Notes under the pieces: model-generated
Database searches by the model: none
Told to the model about the DNA's origin: nothing
The model's input: the letters and a program-made list of their open reading frames with translations, nothing else
Program-made: the position numbers and the translations under genes
Source of the DNA: Prevotella sp. UBA5379
GTDB lineage: Bacteria > Bacteroidota > Bacteroidia > Bacteroidales > Bacteroidaceae
DNA: 10,545 nt
Direction of reading: 5' to 3'
Assembly (NCBI GenBank): GCA_002409785.1
Contig: DHOX01000040.1
Span: forward strand, 1-10,545
In this document: positions 1 through 7,086 of the stretch, piece after piece
Numbering within the stretch: position 1 is the stretch's first letter
Layout: each line of letters opens with the position of its first letter

Positions 1-919
1 CCGTAAAGCCCATGTCTGTGGCTGCCTCTGTAATGCTTGAGCCTCCTTCTGTGCCTCCTCCTTCACCACTTGAACTTCCGTTGATAGTAACCAACTGACT
101 ACCTGTCGTTACTTCAGGAGTATTGTTATAAGAGGTCAGGGCACCAAGAATAACTACTTTATCTCCCACTTTAATCTGGTTTTCAGAGGTAAACTTAGCG
201 CCACTGAGGTAATAACCGCGGTAAACTTCTAATTGACCGTTTTCTGTACCATCATCTGATAGGTAATAAATAGCATTTCCATAACTGGTATCAATGTTTG
301 AAATCTTGGATATTGTGCCTGAAAGATACACCTTATCCTTTGTGTAAGTTCCTGCGGCAATGATGCTTTGAGCTTTTGCTATATTATAAGGAGAAGCTTC
401 TGTTCCATCCCCGGAAGGTTCACCGGTATTTCCTGAACCACCGGTATTTCCGTTGAGCGAGTAAATGTAGTTCCCTTGAGTAAACTCTTGGGTTCCATTG
501 TAATTCACCAGTTTTCCGCAAACGACTACGGAGTCACCTTCTTTGATTTCATCTTCGGAGGCAAAGTGCTTGTTGCCAAGAGCATAGCCGCGGTAGACGA
601 CCAGTTTGTCATTTCCCTTTCCATCATCTGAGAGGTTATAGGTGGCATTGCCATAGGAGGTATCTATACTTGGTGTACCTGTGATGACACCTTTGACATA
701 GACGGTCTGATCCAGACCTTGCCCTGCGGTGATGTAGTTCAAGGCGGCAGCCACATTGAACGGGTCATCCTGTGTTCCGGTTCCACTTGGATTGATCGGT
801 GTTTCGTGGGTGCTGTCACTATCAGTGGGCATCGTATATGGCGCCGGAACATCCTCGCAACCTGTAAAAGTCATGGCCGTCATGGCCAGAAGAAACAATG
901 AATAGATTAACTTTTTCAT
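1..919 (-). CDS. Lipoprotein with two tandem OB-fold-like domains (C-terminus outside window)
   Basis: The frame is open from the ATG at 919 to the left edge, giving 306 residues with no stop, so the 3' end is missing. The N-terminus is a lipoprotein signal: a basic start, a hydrophobic stretch and TFTGC with the lipid-bearing Cys at residue 21. The acidic ED right after Cys could favour surface export in Bacteroidetes, but this is uncertain. Residues 46-157 and 170-281 are two copies of one domain, 112 residues each. They align without gaps with 55 identities by hand count and share the core DTSYGNAxYxLSDDG. The pattern of beta strands (VYVKGVITG, VYLSGTIS) resembles the OB-fold domains of Bacteroidetes surface proteins; this is a family resemblance, not a proven match. 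A Gly/Ser/Glu linker (282-295) leads into a further domain cut by the window edge. It follows the DUF5689-type gene by 39 bases and is probably the third gene of the receptor operon. The second repeat is more AT-rich than the first. Ligand unknown. Confidence 0.85.
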   Translation of the reverse strand, partial: MKKLIYSLFLLAMTAMTFTGCEDVPAPYTMPTDSDSTHETPINPSGTGTQDDPFNVAAALNYITAGQGLDQTVYVKGVITGTPSIDTSYGNATYNLSDDGKGNDKLVVYRGYALGNKHFASEDEIKEGDSVVVCGKLVNYNGTQEFTQGNYIYSLNGNTGGSGNTGEPSGDGTEASPYNIAKAQSIIAAGTYTKDKVYLSGTISKISNIDTSYGNAIYYLSDDGTENGQLEVYRGYYLSGAKFTSENQIKVGDKVVILGALTSYNNTPEVTTGSQLVTINGSSSGEGGGTEGGSSITEAATDMGFT

Positions 920-958
920 GTTTATATTAATTTGTAGTTTTCGTATTCTGTAATGGTG

Positions 959-1837
959 TTATTTCGCGGGAGTAATATCATCCGTGGAACGGAGCAGGAT
1001 CTGCCAGGTATTCTTGAAACGTGTGAAGATACCGGTAATGTCTACTTTTCCTGTCGGCATCACGGCAGTGGCAAAATCTGCGTATGTACTTGTCCGCAGG
1101 ACAAGATTCTGACTGCTGAACCCACTGAAAGGCCGGTTGGCACAGTTGGAGGTGAGCTGTACGCTGCCGTCACTCGGTGCATAGACAGCTTTTCCGTCTG
1201 CATCGGCAAGGGCCACGTTATGAATGGTCATCAACTTACCACAATTGTCATTCAGATACCCTGCGTCGGTCACCTTGCTGGCATCGAAGTCCTCTGTCAG
1301 GTCCTTGGCCTTTGACGGATCTACTGTGCCTAGCAGCTTGACATGATTCTCCCATGTGTAACGGTCCATGCGGCCGATGGACTTTGCTCCGGTGGAAGTG
1401 TTGACATAGACGCCGCCCACTTCACACTGCTGGCCGTAACCACCGATGTAAAGTCCATTAAGGTTGATGAGTATCTCCTGTCCTACAGGCAGGTAACCAT
1501 GCAGGCCGCCGGCATTGATGCAGACCAGCAGAGCGCCGGTGGAATCCTGGAGGGCAATCTCCTGATAGATGTTGCCCTGCTCATCATTGCCGGTGACGAT
1601 ACCTTTGATTTGGACATCTGCATTTATCTGGGTATAGTTACTCTGACTGATGACATTACTGTAATTCTCCTTCAGTTTCTGGATCGTAATTACTTGGGTT
1701 TCCTGAATGCTGTTGTTGCCATAGGGCGGATTGTTCGGATCCAGTTTTGGCGCGGCATAGTCAGAGCCCATACACGAAGCAAAAAGGCCTGTGATGCACA
1801 GGAACAGAGAATATTTGATTGCTTTAATTACTTTCAT
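959..1837 (-). CDS. DUF5689-type OB-fold lipoprotein
   Basis: This is a complete 292-residue lipoprotein. The signal sequence ends in LFASC with the lipidated Cys at residue 22, so the product should sit in the outer membrane, facing either the periplasm or the surface. Residues about 72-145 read as an OB-fold-like strand set (QIKGIVTGNDEQGNIYQEIALQD, split by loops), which is the hallmark of DUF5689 proteins of Bacteroidetes. A second strand-rich half (about 198-288) contains GKLMTIHNV, VDITGIFTRF and WQILLRS and may be another OB-like domain. It starts 11 bases after the stop of the TonB-dependent receptor, so the two are almost certainly co-transcribed. Such lipoproteins are commonly found next to receptors of this type and are thought to be binding partners, perhaps filling the role SusD has elsewhere; that role is inference. 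The start is the only ATG that gives a full signal peptide. There is no clear Shine-Dalgarno, as is usual in this phylum. Confidence 0.88.
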   Translation of the reverse strand: MKVIKAIKYSLFLCITGLFASCMGSDYAAPKLDPNNPPYGNNSIQETQVITIQKLKENYSNVISQSNYTQINADVQIKGIVTGNDEQGNIYQEIALQDSTGALLVCINAGGLHGYLPVGQEILINLNGLYIGGYGQQCEVGGVYVNTSTGAKSIGRMDRYTWENHVKLLGTVDPSKAKDLTEDFDASKVTDAGYLNDNCGKLMTIHNVALADADGKAVYAPSDGSVQLTSNCANRPFSGFSSQNLVLRTSTYADFATAVMPTGKVDITGIFTRFKNTWQILLRSTDDITPAK

Positions 1838-1848
1838 GACGTTTTACT

Positions 1849-4419
1849 TTAGAATCTATAGGAAATCTGGAATATTCCATTTGCTCCATATACGTAGTAT
1901 TTCTTCGGGTTTTTGGAGAACTTGTATACACGTTGTTTGCTTAGCGTGCCTGTACTCTGGTCGACGGTGTAGTCACTTCTGCTTTGCTCATAACCGCCAC
2001 TTACAATATGCTGGTTGTTGAGGATATTCGTAACCATCAGGTTGAAATTCAACTGCCCGTGTTTCAGATATACGCTTTTGCCGATGCTGCCGTCAACCAT
2101 CCAGCCTCCATGGCCTTTTGCCTGACTGGGTACGATCAGGTTACCCTGATTGTCCACACTCCCCATTGTGGTCAGCGTTTTCTGATAGCGGAAACAGGGA
2201 GAATAACTCAGGTAGATGCGGTCATAGTAGTTGGCTGTCAGGTCTACATACCAGCCTTTCGAGTGGAAGTTTATCCCTGCGCTGGCTGCTGTCAGTGGTG
2301 TGCCGCTTTCCCGCATGTTCTTATTCATGACGATGTCATGGGTGACGGTAGCTGAGTTGGAATTCATATAGTTGACGCTGGCATTATTCACATTGCGTGC
2401 ATCACTCCAGGTTCCTAAAGTTTTCAAGTCAAGGAAGGAGGTGAGTTTGAAGTCCATACCGGCCTCTACTCCATAGTATTTCTTCTTCATCCCGGTCATG
2501 CTCACATAGGTGAAGGCGTTGGCATCATCAAAATAGAAGTTCTGCCATTCCGTGACATGATCCAGATAACTGAAATAAGCATTCACGTTTGCGTGTATCC
2601 AGGCATTCTGGTACTGGTAATCAAATTCACTGCTGAACACATGCTCATCATGCAGGTTCAGGACAAAATCATTGTTCATTTCCGGAGAGATAAAGGCGGT
2701 ATTGGCCGTAGGCGGGCACCACTCATAGCCGGCACCGACCTTGAAGACGTGGCCTCGGCCTGCATCCAGTGTCAAACTGCCCTTGGCACCGCCTTCACCG
2801 AAGGTTGCACGGCCGCTCTTGCCGTAGGAGTTCTCCGGGAACATACCGTTCTGCATAAAGCCTTTGCGGCGCATCTGCGTCTGGCCGATCTTAGCGGCAA
2901 GCATGACGTGGAAACGGCCGATATTGTTGCCATAGTTCCCCCAGAGGAGTCCTTTCTTTACAAGGATATTATAGTCGTAACCGAATTTGTCGCCTTCTTT
3001 GATCACCTTGCCCTTACCATCAGCACCTTCTGTCCGGAGATCATACTGGACCCTCGGGTCCGTAGCCGGGTAAGTGCCTATAGCATAAGTGTTGATATTA
3101 TGAAACTCATTTGCTCCCAGCAGGTCATCCATCGTCAGGTAGTGACGACCGCTGTTTTCAGCGAGCGTAAGTCCTGTATGGATGGTCCCGCCCTGGTGGA
3201 GCTTTGCCGTCAGTGTAGGGTTCACGCTCAGTGTGAGGGCATTGTTATGCTTGGCCTGGACATAATAGATGGCATCATTGCCTATCGCTGCAGCCTGCTG
3301 GTTGGCGAAGTAGAGCTGGTCCCAGTTGATCTGCCGGTTGGCCTTGCTGGCTTTCCAGTACTGGTAAGAATTCAGCCACTCCTTATAGGAGGTCTCATCA
3401 TTGCTTTGGGTAATATCAGCCTGGTTATCCCAGACATCATAGAAGCTGCTGGGCAGGTTCTTCCAGTAGTCCGGCTGGGGATTCTCGCTGTTACTGTAAT
3501 CGAGTTTGGTACTTTTATAGATCCCGTATCTGCCGAAAACGGAAGTAGTCAGCTTCAGGTCCCGGTTAATGTTCCAGTCCCAGGTCAGGATTCCGGATGG
3601 TGAGTAATCATTGACCACGCGCGAATTGCGCTTATGACCGTTCTGATAGCCCCAGTATGGATTATAATAGTAGTCGTTGGACAGCCAGTAGGCTTCGTCG
3701 GTAGAGGCACCCTGTGTGGACCGTTCCGTGGGATTCCCCCATGTAGTGAAGGAAAGGCTGCTCCCTGAATTCCATTTCTTTTCTATCCCCAGGAAATAGG
3801 AGAGGGCATTGTAAAAGGTTCCTTCTACATAACCGTGATTTGCCCACCGGTAGGTCAATCCTGCTGTAAGCGCCCAGCCCTTGGAATTGAATCCTGACGA
3901 ATAGGTGTACATCCCACGTAGGGTGTAGTTGCGGTTTGCCATTCCTATGGAAGCATAGTTGCCTGCTCCCTGGCTGCCTGCACGGAAGTCATAATTGTTG
4001 CTTCCTGCCATTCCTGGCATCGAGAAGTTGTTGCTTTCGAAAGGTAAGGCAAAATCGGAAGAACGGGTGAAACGGTTCAGCCCGCCGATATTGGAATATC
4101 GGAACTGTCCCGATTCCATATCGTTCATCGGGGCGCCGTTGACGTAAATATCGTTATACTTTTGTGAAAAAGCACGATAGCGGAAACGTACCGGCGAAAA
4201 TAGATAACCTGCCTCTGAAGCATACTCGTTGTTGTTGGAATTCAGAATCGTGACATTTTGCGACATGTCGTCATCTTCTCCTAACTGTGCCTCAGTAAAG
4301 GTGAAAGCATTCTCATCCATCGACGTGGCTGCATTTTGATCCGTTTTGGTGTTCTGTGCCAAAAGCAGCGGACTGTAGAATGAGAGTGCGAGTACCGCAA
4401 TTTTTACCTGATTGTGCAT
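1849..4419 (-). CDS. TonB-dependent outer-membrane receptor
   Basis: The 856-residue product has a signal peptide (about 1-21, ending LLLAQ). It has an acidic linker around 35-52 and a plug-like segment at about 54-120, with SPVRFRYRAFSQKY, DIYVNGAPMNDMESGQ and GGLNRFTR. The rest is a long barrel rich in alternating aromatic and polar residues, ending in SYRF with the terminal Phe expected for BAM-dependent insertion. It would move a substrate across the outer membrane using TonB/ExbBD energy. It is shorter than typical SusC proteins, and I see no N-terminal carboxypeptidase-regulatory-like domain and no SusD gene alongside. Instead, two OB-fold-like lipoprotein genes follow (gaps of 11 and 39 bases), and a secreted hydrolase gene is divergent. 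This arrangement points away from a standard polysaccharide-utilisation locus. The TonB box is not obvious. The substrate cannot be read from the sequence; a nucleotide, nucleic-acid or phosphorylated ligand is suggested only by context. Confidence 0.9.
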   Translation of the reverse strand: MHNQVKIAVLALSFYSPLLLAQNTKTDQNAATSMDENAFTFTEAQLGEDDDMSQNVTILNSNNNEYASEAGYLFSPVRFRYRAFSQKYNDIYVNGAPMNDMESGQFRYSNIGGLNRFTRSSDFALPFESNNFSMPGMAGSNNYDFRAGSQGAGNYASIGMANRNYTLRGMYTYSSGFNSKGWALTAGLTYRWANHGYVEGTFYNALSYFLGIEKKWNSGSSLSFTTWGNPTERSTQGASTDEAYWLSNDYYYNPYWGYQNGHKRNSRVVNDYSPSGILTWDWNINRDLKLTTSVFGRYGIYKSTKLDYSNSENPQPDYWKNLPSSFYDVWDNQADITQSNDETSYKEWLNSYQYWKASKANRQINWDQLYFANQQAAAIGNDAIYYVQAKHNNALTLSVNPTLTAKLHQGGTIHTGLTLAENSGRHYLTMDDLLGANEFHNINTYAIGTYPATDPRVQYDLRTEGADGKGKVIKEGDKFGYDYNILVKKGLLWGNYGNNIGRFHVMLAAKIGQTQMRRKGFMQNGMFPENSYGKSGRATFGEGGAKGSLTLDAGRGHVFKVGAGYEWCPPTANTAFISPEMNNDFVLNLHDEHVFSSEFDYQYQNAWIHANVNAYFSYLDHVTEWQNFYFDDANAFTYVSMTGMKKKYYGVEAGMDFKLTSFLDLKTLGTWSDARNVNNASVNYMNSNSATVTHDIVMNKNMRESGTPLTAASAGINFHSKGWYVDLTANYYDRIYLSYSPCFRYQKTLTTMGSVDNQGNLIVPSQAKGHGGWMVDGSIGKSVYLKHGQLNFNLMVTNILNNQHIVSGGYEQSRSDYTVDQSTGTLSKQRVYKFSKNPKKYYVYGANGIFQISYRF

Positions 4420-4451
4420 GAATGTAGTTTAATAAAAATTATATCTTATCG

Positions 4452-4459
4452 CAAAGTAA
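4452..4459 (-). promoter_or_regulatory. Candidate -7 box for the receptor operon
   Basis: On the minus strand this reads TTACTTTG followed by C, close to the Bacteroidetes TAnnTTTG consensus (one mismatch). It lies 32 bases before the receptor ATG, which would give a leader of roughly 25 bases. No clear -33 TTG is seen at the expected distance; the upstream DNA is A/T-rich. Confidence 0.5.
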
Positions 4460-4513
4460 CAAAATAAATTTTAAATTAAAAAGTTTTTTTGATTAATTTT
4501 TCATGAAATATGC

Positions 4514-4536
4514 TCGTAATTCGGAAGAAATTACGA
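4514..4536. promoter_or_regulatory. Perfect 8-bp inverted repeat, candidate operator
   Basis: The arms are TCGTAATT (4514-4521) and AATTACGA (4529-4536) with a 7-base spacer. The repeat lies in the divergent region between the receptor and the hydrolase genes. Its right arm overlaps both the first TTACGATATT copy (4531-4540) and a plus-strand -7 candidate (4535-4542). That placement is what an operator would show. No regulator gene is present in the window, so its binding protein is unknown. Confidence 0.4.
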
Positions 4537-4542
4537 TATTTG
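4535..4542 (+). promoter_or_regulatory. Candidate -7 box for the plus-strand gene set
   Basis: GATATTTG followed by C matches TAnnTTTG at five of the six fixed positions. Transcription would start near 4549, leaving a leader of about 150 bases before the hydrolase ATG at 4703. That leader has a Shine-Dalgarno-like AAAAGGAGAT (4551-4560), a tiny ORF and a second TTACGATATT copy. A promoter nearer the gene is not excluded. Confidence 0.35.
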
Positions 4543-4634
4543 CAATACTGAAAAGGAGATGAAATGTTTTTTAGGGTTAAAAAAGGTGATTGTTGTTAAA
4601 TGAAGTTTTATTGATTAAAGTAGGGGGAAATGAT

Positions 4635-4654
4635 GACAATTGTCTTACGATATT
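4635..4654 (+). promoter_or_regulatory. Palindrome GACAATTGTC plus second TTACGATATT copy
   Basis: A perfect 10-base palindrome (4635-4644) directly abuts an exact copy of TTACGATATT (4645-4654), 48 bases before the hydrolase ATG. The same 10-mer also occurs at 4531-4540 and 6414-6423. All three copies are on the plus strand and outside coding DNA. This could be a regulator half-site; function is inferred from position and repetition only. Confidence 0.3.
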
Positions 4655-4702
4655 GATTTGAGATGAAATATTTATCATTTGAAAAATATAATTGAGAAGA
4701 AT

Positions 4703-5749
4703 ATGAAAAAACAATTGTTGTTTCTTGCAGCCTTGCTGTTGATCAGTCTGACGGTTTCTGCTCAGAAGAAATACACGTGTTATGCGGTAGGGTTTTACAA
4801 TCAGGAGAACCTTTTTGATACTTGTCATGATGCGGGTAAAAATGACTATGAATATCTGCCTAATGGCAGTGCTCACTGGGACAAACTCCGGTATACGCAT
4901 AAAATTCACAATATGGCTCGTGCGCTGGCAGACATTGGTACGGATGTGCTTCCTAAAGTGGGGTGTACAATGATCGGGATGGCTGAAGTGGAAAATGACC
5001 ATGTGATGAACGATTTGATAGCCCAGCCTCCTTTGAAGGACAGGGGATACCGGTATATACATATTGAAGGGCCTGATCGCCGGGGGATTGACTGTGCATT
5101 GCTTTATAATCCGGCACTTTATACAATCAGGAATGTGAAATTGATCCCTTATCATCAGGAGTTAGTTAAGGACAGTGCTTTCAAGACGCGAGGCTTCCTG
5201 ACCGTCAGCGGGGAACTGGCGGGGGAGCATGTCTCGGTGATCGTCTGCCATTGGCCGAGTCGCTTTTCCGGGAGTTTTTATCGTGAAAGTGCTGGACGAC
5301 AGGTGAAGGTGATCAAGGATTCTCTGTTGAGAGATGATCCCCACTGCAAGGTGATCGTGATGGGGGATATGAATGATGATCCTACAAATGCCAGTATGCA
5401 TAAGTACCTGAGTGCTAAGGGGGAGATAGATCAGGTGGGACCTGATGACATGTATAACCCTTGGTATAATATCCTGGCAAAGGACGGAAAGGGTACGCTG
5501 AGTTACCGGGGATCATGGGATCTTTTCGACCAGATCGTGATGACTCCGAACTTGATCAACAAGAAAGGCGTGCATGATTATTCTTCTTTGAAGTTCTGGA
5601 AAAATGAGATCGCCATACGGGATTACCTTGTCCAGCAGTCGGGACCTTATAAGGGTACTCCGAAACGTACAATGGCTGGTGGCGTGTGGTTGGATGGTTA
5701 CAGTGACCATTTCCCCGTGGTGGCTTATTTCCTGAAGGAGAGAAAATAG
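4703..5749 (+). CDS. Secreted endonuclease/exonuclease/phosphatase-family hydrolase
   Basis: The ATG at 4703 gives 348 residues beginning MKKQLLFLAALLLISLTVSA, a clean signal peptide cut near residue 20. An upstream in-frame TTG at 4679 would add eight residues ahead of it and is unlikely. The mature protein has the metal-dependent EEP (DNase I-like) motifs in order: YNQENLFD (32-39, metal-ligand region), GMAEVEN (92-98), RRGIDCALLYNP (126-137), HWPS (183-186), GDMNDDP (221-227), an Asp in LFDQI (276) and SDHFPV (334-339) with the catalytic Asp-His pair. Family members cleave phosphodiester or phosphomonoester bonds in nucleic acids, nucleotides, phosphoinositides or sphingomyelin; the exact substrate is not readable. 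There is no lipobox, so it is probably periplasmic or released. It is divergent from the TonB-dependent receptor operon and leads a tight plus-strand set with a glycosylase-like gene and udk. An extracytoplasmic nuclease or phosphatase feeding uptake is the simplest inference. Confidence 0.9.
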   Translation: MKKQLLFLAALLLISLTVSAQKKYTCYAVGFYNQENLFDTCHDAGKNDYEYLPNGSAHWDKLRYTHKIHNMARALADIGTDVLPKVGCTMIGMAEVENDHVMNDLIAQPPLKDRGYRYIHIEGPDRRGIDCALLYNPALYTIRNVKLIPYHQELVKDSAFKTRGFLTVSGELAGEHVSVIVCHWPSRFSGSFYRESAGRQVKVIKDSLLRDDPHCKVIVMGDMNDDPTNASMHKYLSAKGEIDQVGPDDMYNPWYNILAKDGKGTLSYRGSWDLFDQIVMTPNLINKKGVHDYSSLKFWKNEIAIRDYLVQQSGPYKGTPKRTMAGGVWLDGYSDHFPVVAYFLKERK

Positions 5750-5789
5750 TGAGGACCTTATGTACAATCCTATTTATAAGAGGTAATAA

Positions 5790-6413
5790 ATGAATGCTGT
5801 TGATGAAGAGGGTAATCATGAGGAGAGGGATAAGGGACCGGTCATCGAGTCTCATCCTTTTAAACCCTGGTTACCGGAGGGTGCACGTCTGCTGATGCTC
5901 GGGACTTTTCCTCCTGCACCCAGGCGCTGGTGTATGCCCTGGTATTATCCGAATTTCCAGAATGATATGTGGCGTATCTTCGGTATCCTTTTTTTCGGGG
6001 ACAAGGAACATTTCGTCGTTCCTGGTGAGAAGCGCTTTGACCTTCCTGCGATCCAGAAATTCCTGGAACAGCATCATATTGCTATCTTTGATACGGCTTT
6101 GCGGATACGCCGGATGAAGGGAACGGCGTCTGACAAGGATCTTGAAATCGTGGAACCGACGGATCTGGATGGCCTGCTCCGTTCTCTGCCGCAATGCAGG
6201 GGAGTGCTCACGGCCGGGCAACTGGCTACGAAAGTGTTTACGGATCATTATGGGATCAGGGCCAAAGGCTTGAAGATGGGGAGTTATGTGGAATTTTCCT
6301 TCGAGGGAAGGGCTCTCCGGCTTTACCGGATGCCGAGCAGCAGCCGTGCTTACCCGATGGCTGTCGGGAAAAAAGCTGCTTACTATAAGAAAATGTTTGA
6401 TGAATTACTTTAG
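5790..6413 (+). CDS. Uracil-DNA glycosylase superfamily protein
   Basis: This 207-residue cytoplasmic protein resembles the DNA-deoxyinosine/Mug-like branch of the uracil-DNA glycosylase superfamily, which removes deaminated or mismatched bases in base-excision repair. Motif 1 is LLMLGTFPPAP (34-44). It is followed by YYPNFQNDMWRIFG (52-65), like the YYAHPRNxFW segment of that branch, and motif 2 is MPSSSRAYP (181-189). In motif 1 the usual GxxPG/S becomes GTFPP, and motif 2 starts with Met where classical enzymes have His. Substrate preference therefore cannot be assigned. The first 20 residues are charged and fall outside the family core, so the true start could be slightly later, but AGAGG just upstream supports the ATG at 5790. 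It lies 40 bases after the secreted hydrolase gene and 23 bases before udk, which suggests one transcript. Confidence 0.8.
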   Translation: MNAVDEEGNHEERDKGPVIESHPFKPWLPEGARLLMLGTFPPAPRRWCMPWYYPNFQNDMWRIFGILFFGDKEHFVVPGEKRFDLPAIQKFLEQHHIAIFDTALRIRRMKGTASDKDLEIVEPTDLDGLLRSLPQCRGVLTAGQLATKVFTDHYGIRAKGLKMGSYVEFSFEGRALRLYRMPSSSRAYPMAVGKKAAYYKKMFDELL

Positions 6414-6423
6414 TTACGATATT
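6414..6423 (+). promoter_or_regulatory. Third TTACGATATT copy, before udk
   Basis: An exact copy of the 10-mer found twice upstream of the secreted hydrolase gene. It starts one base after the glycosylase-like stop and ends 13 bases before the udk ATG. It fills much of the 23-base gap, so it could be a regulator or processing site. Confidence 0.25.
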
Positions 6424-6436
6424 AACGCGATAGAGA

Positions 6437-7078
6437 ATGCCAAATAAGATAACAGTAATAGGTATTGCCGGTGGAACAGGCAGCGGAAAGACAACTGTAG
6501 TGAAAAAGATCGTTGAGGCCTTGCCTCCCAACTATGTGGCGGTGGTTCCACAGGACTCTTATTACAACAGTACAACGGGGATGACGGATGATGAGCGCCA
6601 TGCCATCAACTTTGATCATCCGGATGCCTTTGACTGGAAACTGCTGATCAGGCAGATCGGTGAGCTGCGTCATGGCCGTGCCATAGAGCAGCCTACTTAT
6701 TCTTATCTGAAATGCAACCGACTTCCGGAAACGGTCCATGTAGAACCGAAAAGGGTGATCATCATCGAGGGAATTATGGCTTTGCTGAATAAAAAACTCC
6801 GGGATATGATGGACCTCAAGATCTATGTGGACTGTGATTCGGATGAACGGCTCATCCGGAATATTCAGCGGGATACGATCGACAGGGGACGCACGGTGTC
6901 AATGGTCGTCGATCGCTATCTGAAGGTCTTGAAGCCGATGCATGAACAGTTTATTGAACCTACGAAGCGTTATGCGGACTTGATCATCCCCGAGGGGGGC
7001 GAGAATGTTAAAGGGATCGGCATCCTTTGCAAATATATTGAAGGGCTGATCCTGGAGGATAAGGTGAATTCGAAATAA
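6437..7078 (+). CDS. udk: Uridine kinase
   Basis: The 213-residue enzyme phosphorylates uridine (and usually cytidine) to UMP/CMP with ATP or GTP, the entry step of pyrimidine-nucleoside salvage in the cytoplasm. Family hallmarks are all present: a P-loop GGTGSGKT (12-19), PQDSYY with the catalytic Asp (40), the nucleoside-binding HPDAFD (61-66), PTYSY (86-90), IIEG (109-112) and the lid region RDTIDRGRTV (145-154). Length matches bacterial Udk. The product starts almost directly at the P-loop strand, so the ATG at 6437 is well placed even though no clear Shine-Dalgarno precedes it. It is the last gene of the plus-strand set and ends 8 bases from the convergent DUF308 gene, with no terminator visible in that gap. 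Its position behind a secreted EEP hydrolase fits a nucleoside-recycling theme, but udk has many contexts. Confidence 0.96.
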   Translation: MPNKITVIGIAGGTGSGKTTVVKKIVEALPPNYVAVVPQDSYYNSTTGMTDDERHAINFDHPDAFDWKLLIRQIGELRHGRAIEQPTYSYLKCNRLPETVHVEPKRVIIIEGIMALLNKKLRDMMDLKIYVDCDSDERLIRNIQRDTIDRGRTVSMVVDRYLKVLKPMHEQFIEPTKRYADLIIPEGGENVKGIGILCKYIEGLILEDKVNSK

Positions 7079-7086
7079 CTGTCTTT

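Noticed and set aside
719..901. Plus-strand open frame of 60 codons
   Set aside because: It is antisense to the N-terminus of the tandem-domain lipoprotein, which has a clear lipobox and repeats.
953..1852. Two plus-strand open frames (953-1315 and 1343-1852)
   Set aside because: Both are antisense to the DUF5689-type lipoprotein gene and show no recognisable protein features.
2557..3603. Long plus-strand open frame (348 codons)
   Set aside because: It lies wholly antisense to the TonB-dependent receptor, whose frame has a signal peptide, plug motifs and barrel end. The antisense product shows no domain or signal.
1849..4419. Reading the locus as a polysaccharide-utilisation locus
   Set aside because: No SusD homologue, glycoside hydrolase or sensor/regulator gene is visible in the window.
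4679..4702. Upstream TTG start for the secreted hydrolase
   Set aside because: It would place eight extra residues in front of a complete signal peptide that begins at the ATG at 4703.
4577..5155. Minus-strand open frame of 192 codons
   Set aside because: It is antisense to the secreted EEP hydrolase, which has all family motifs.
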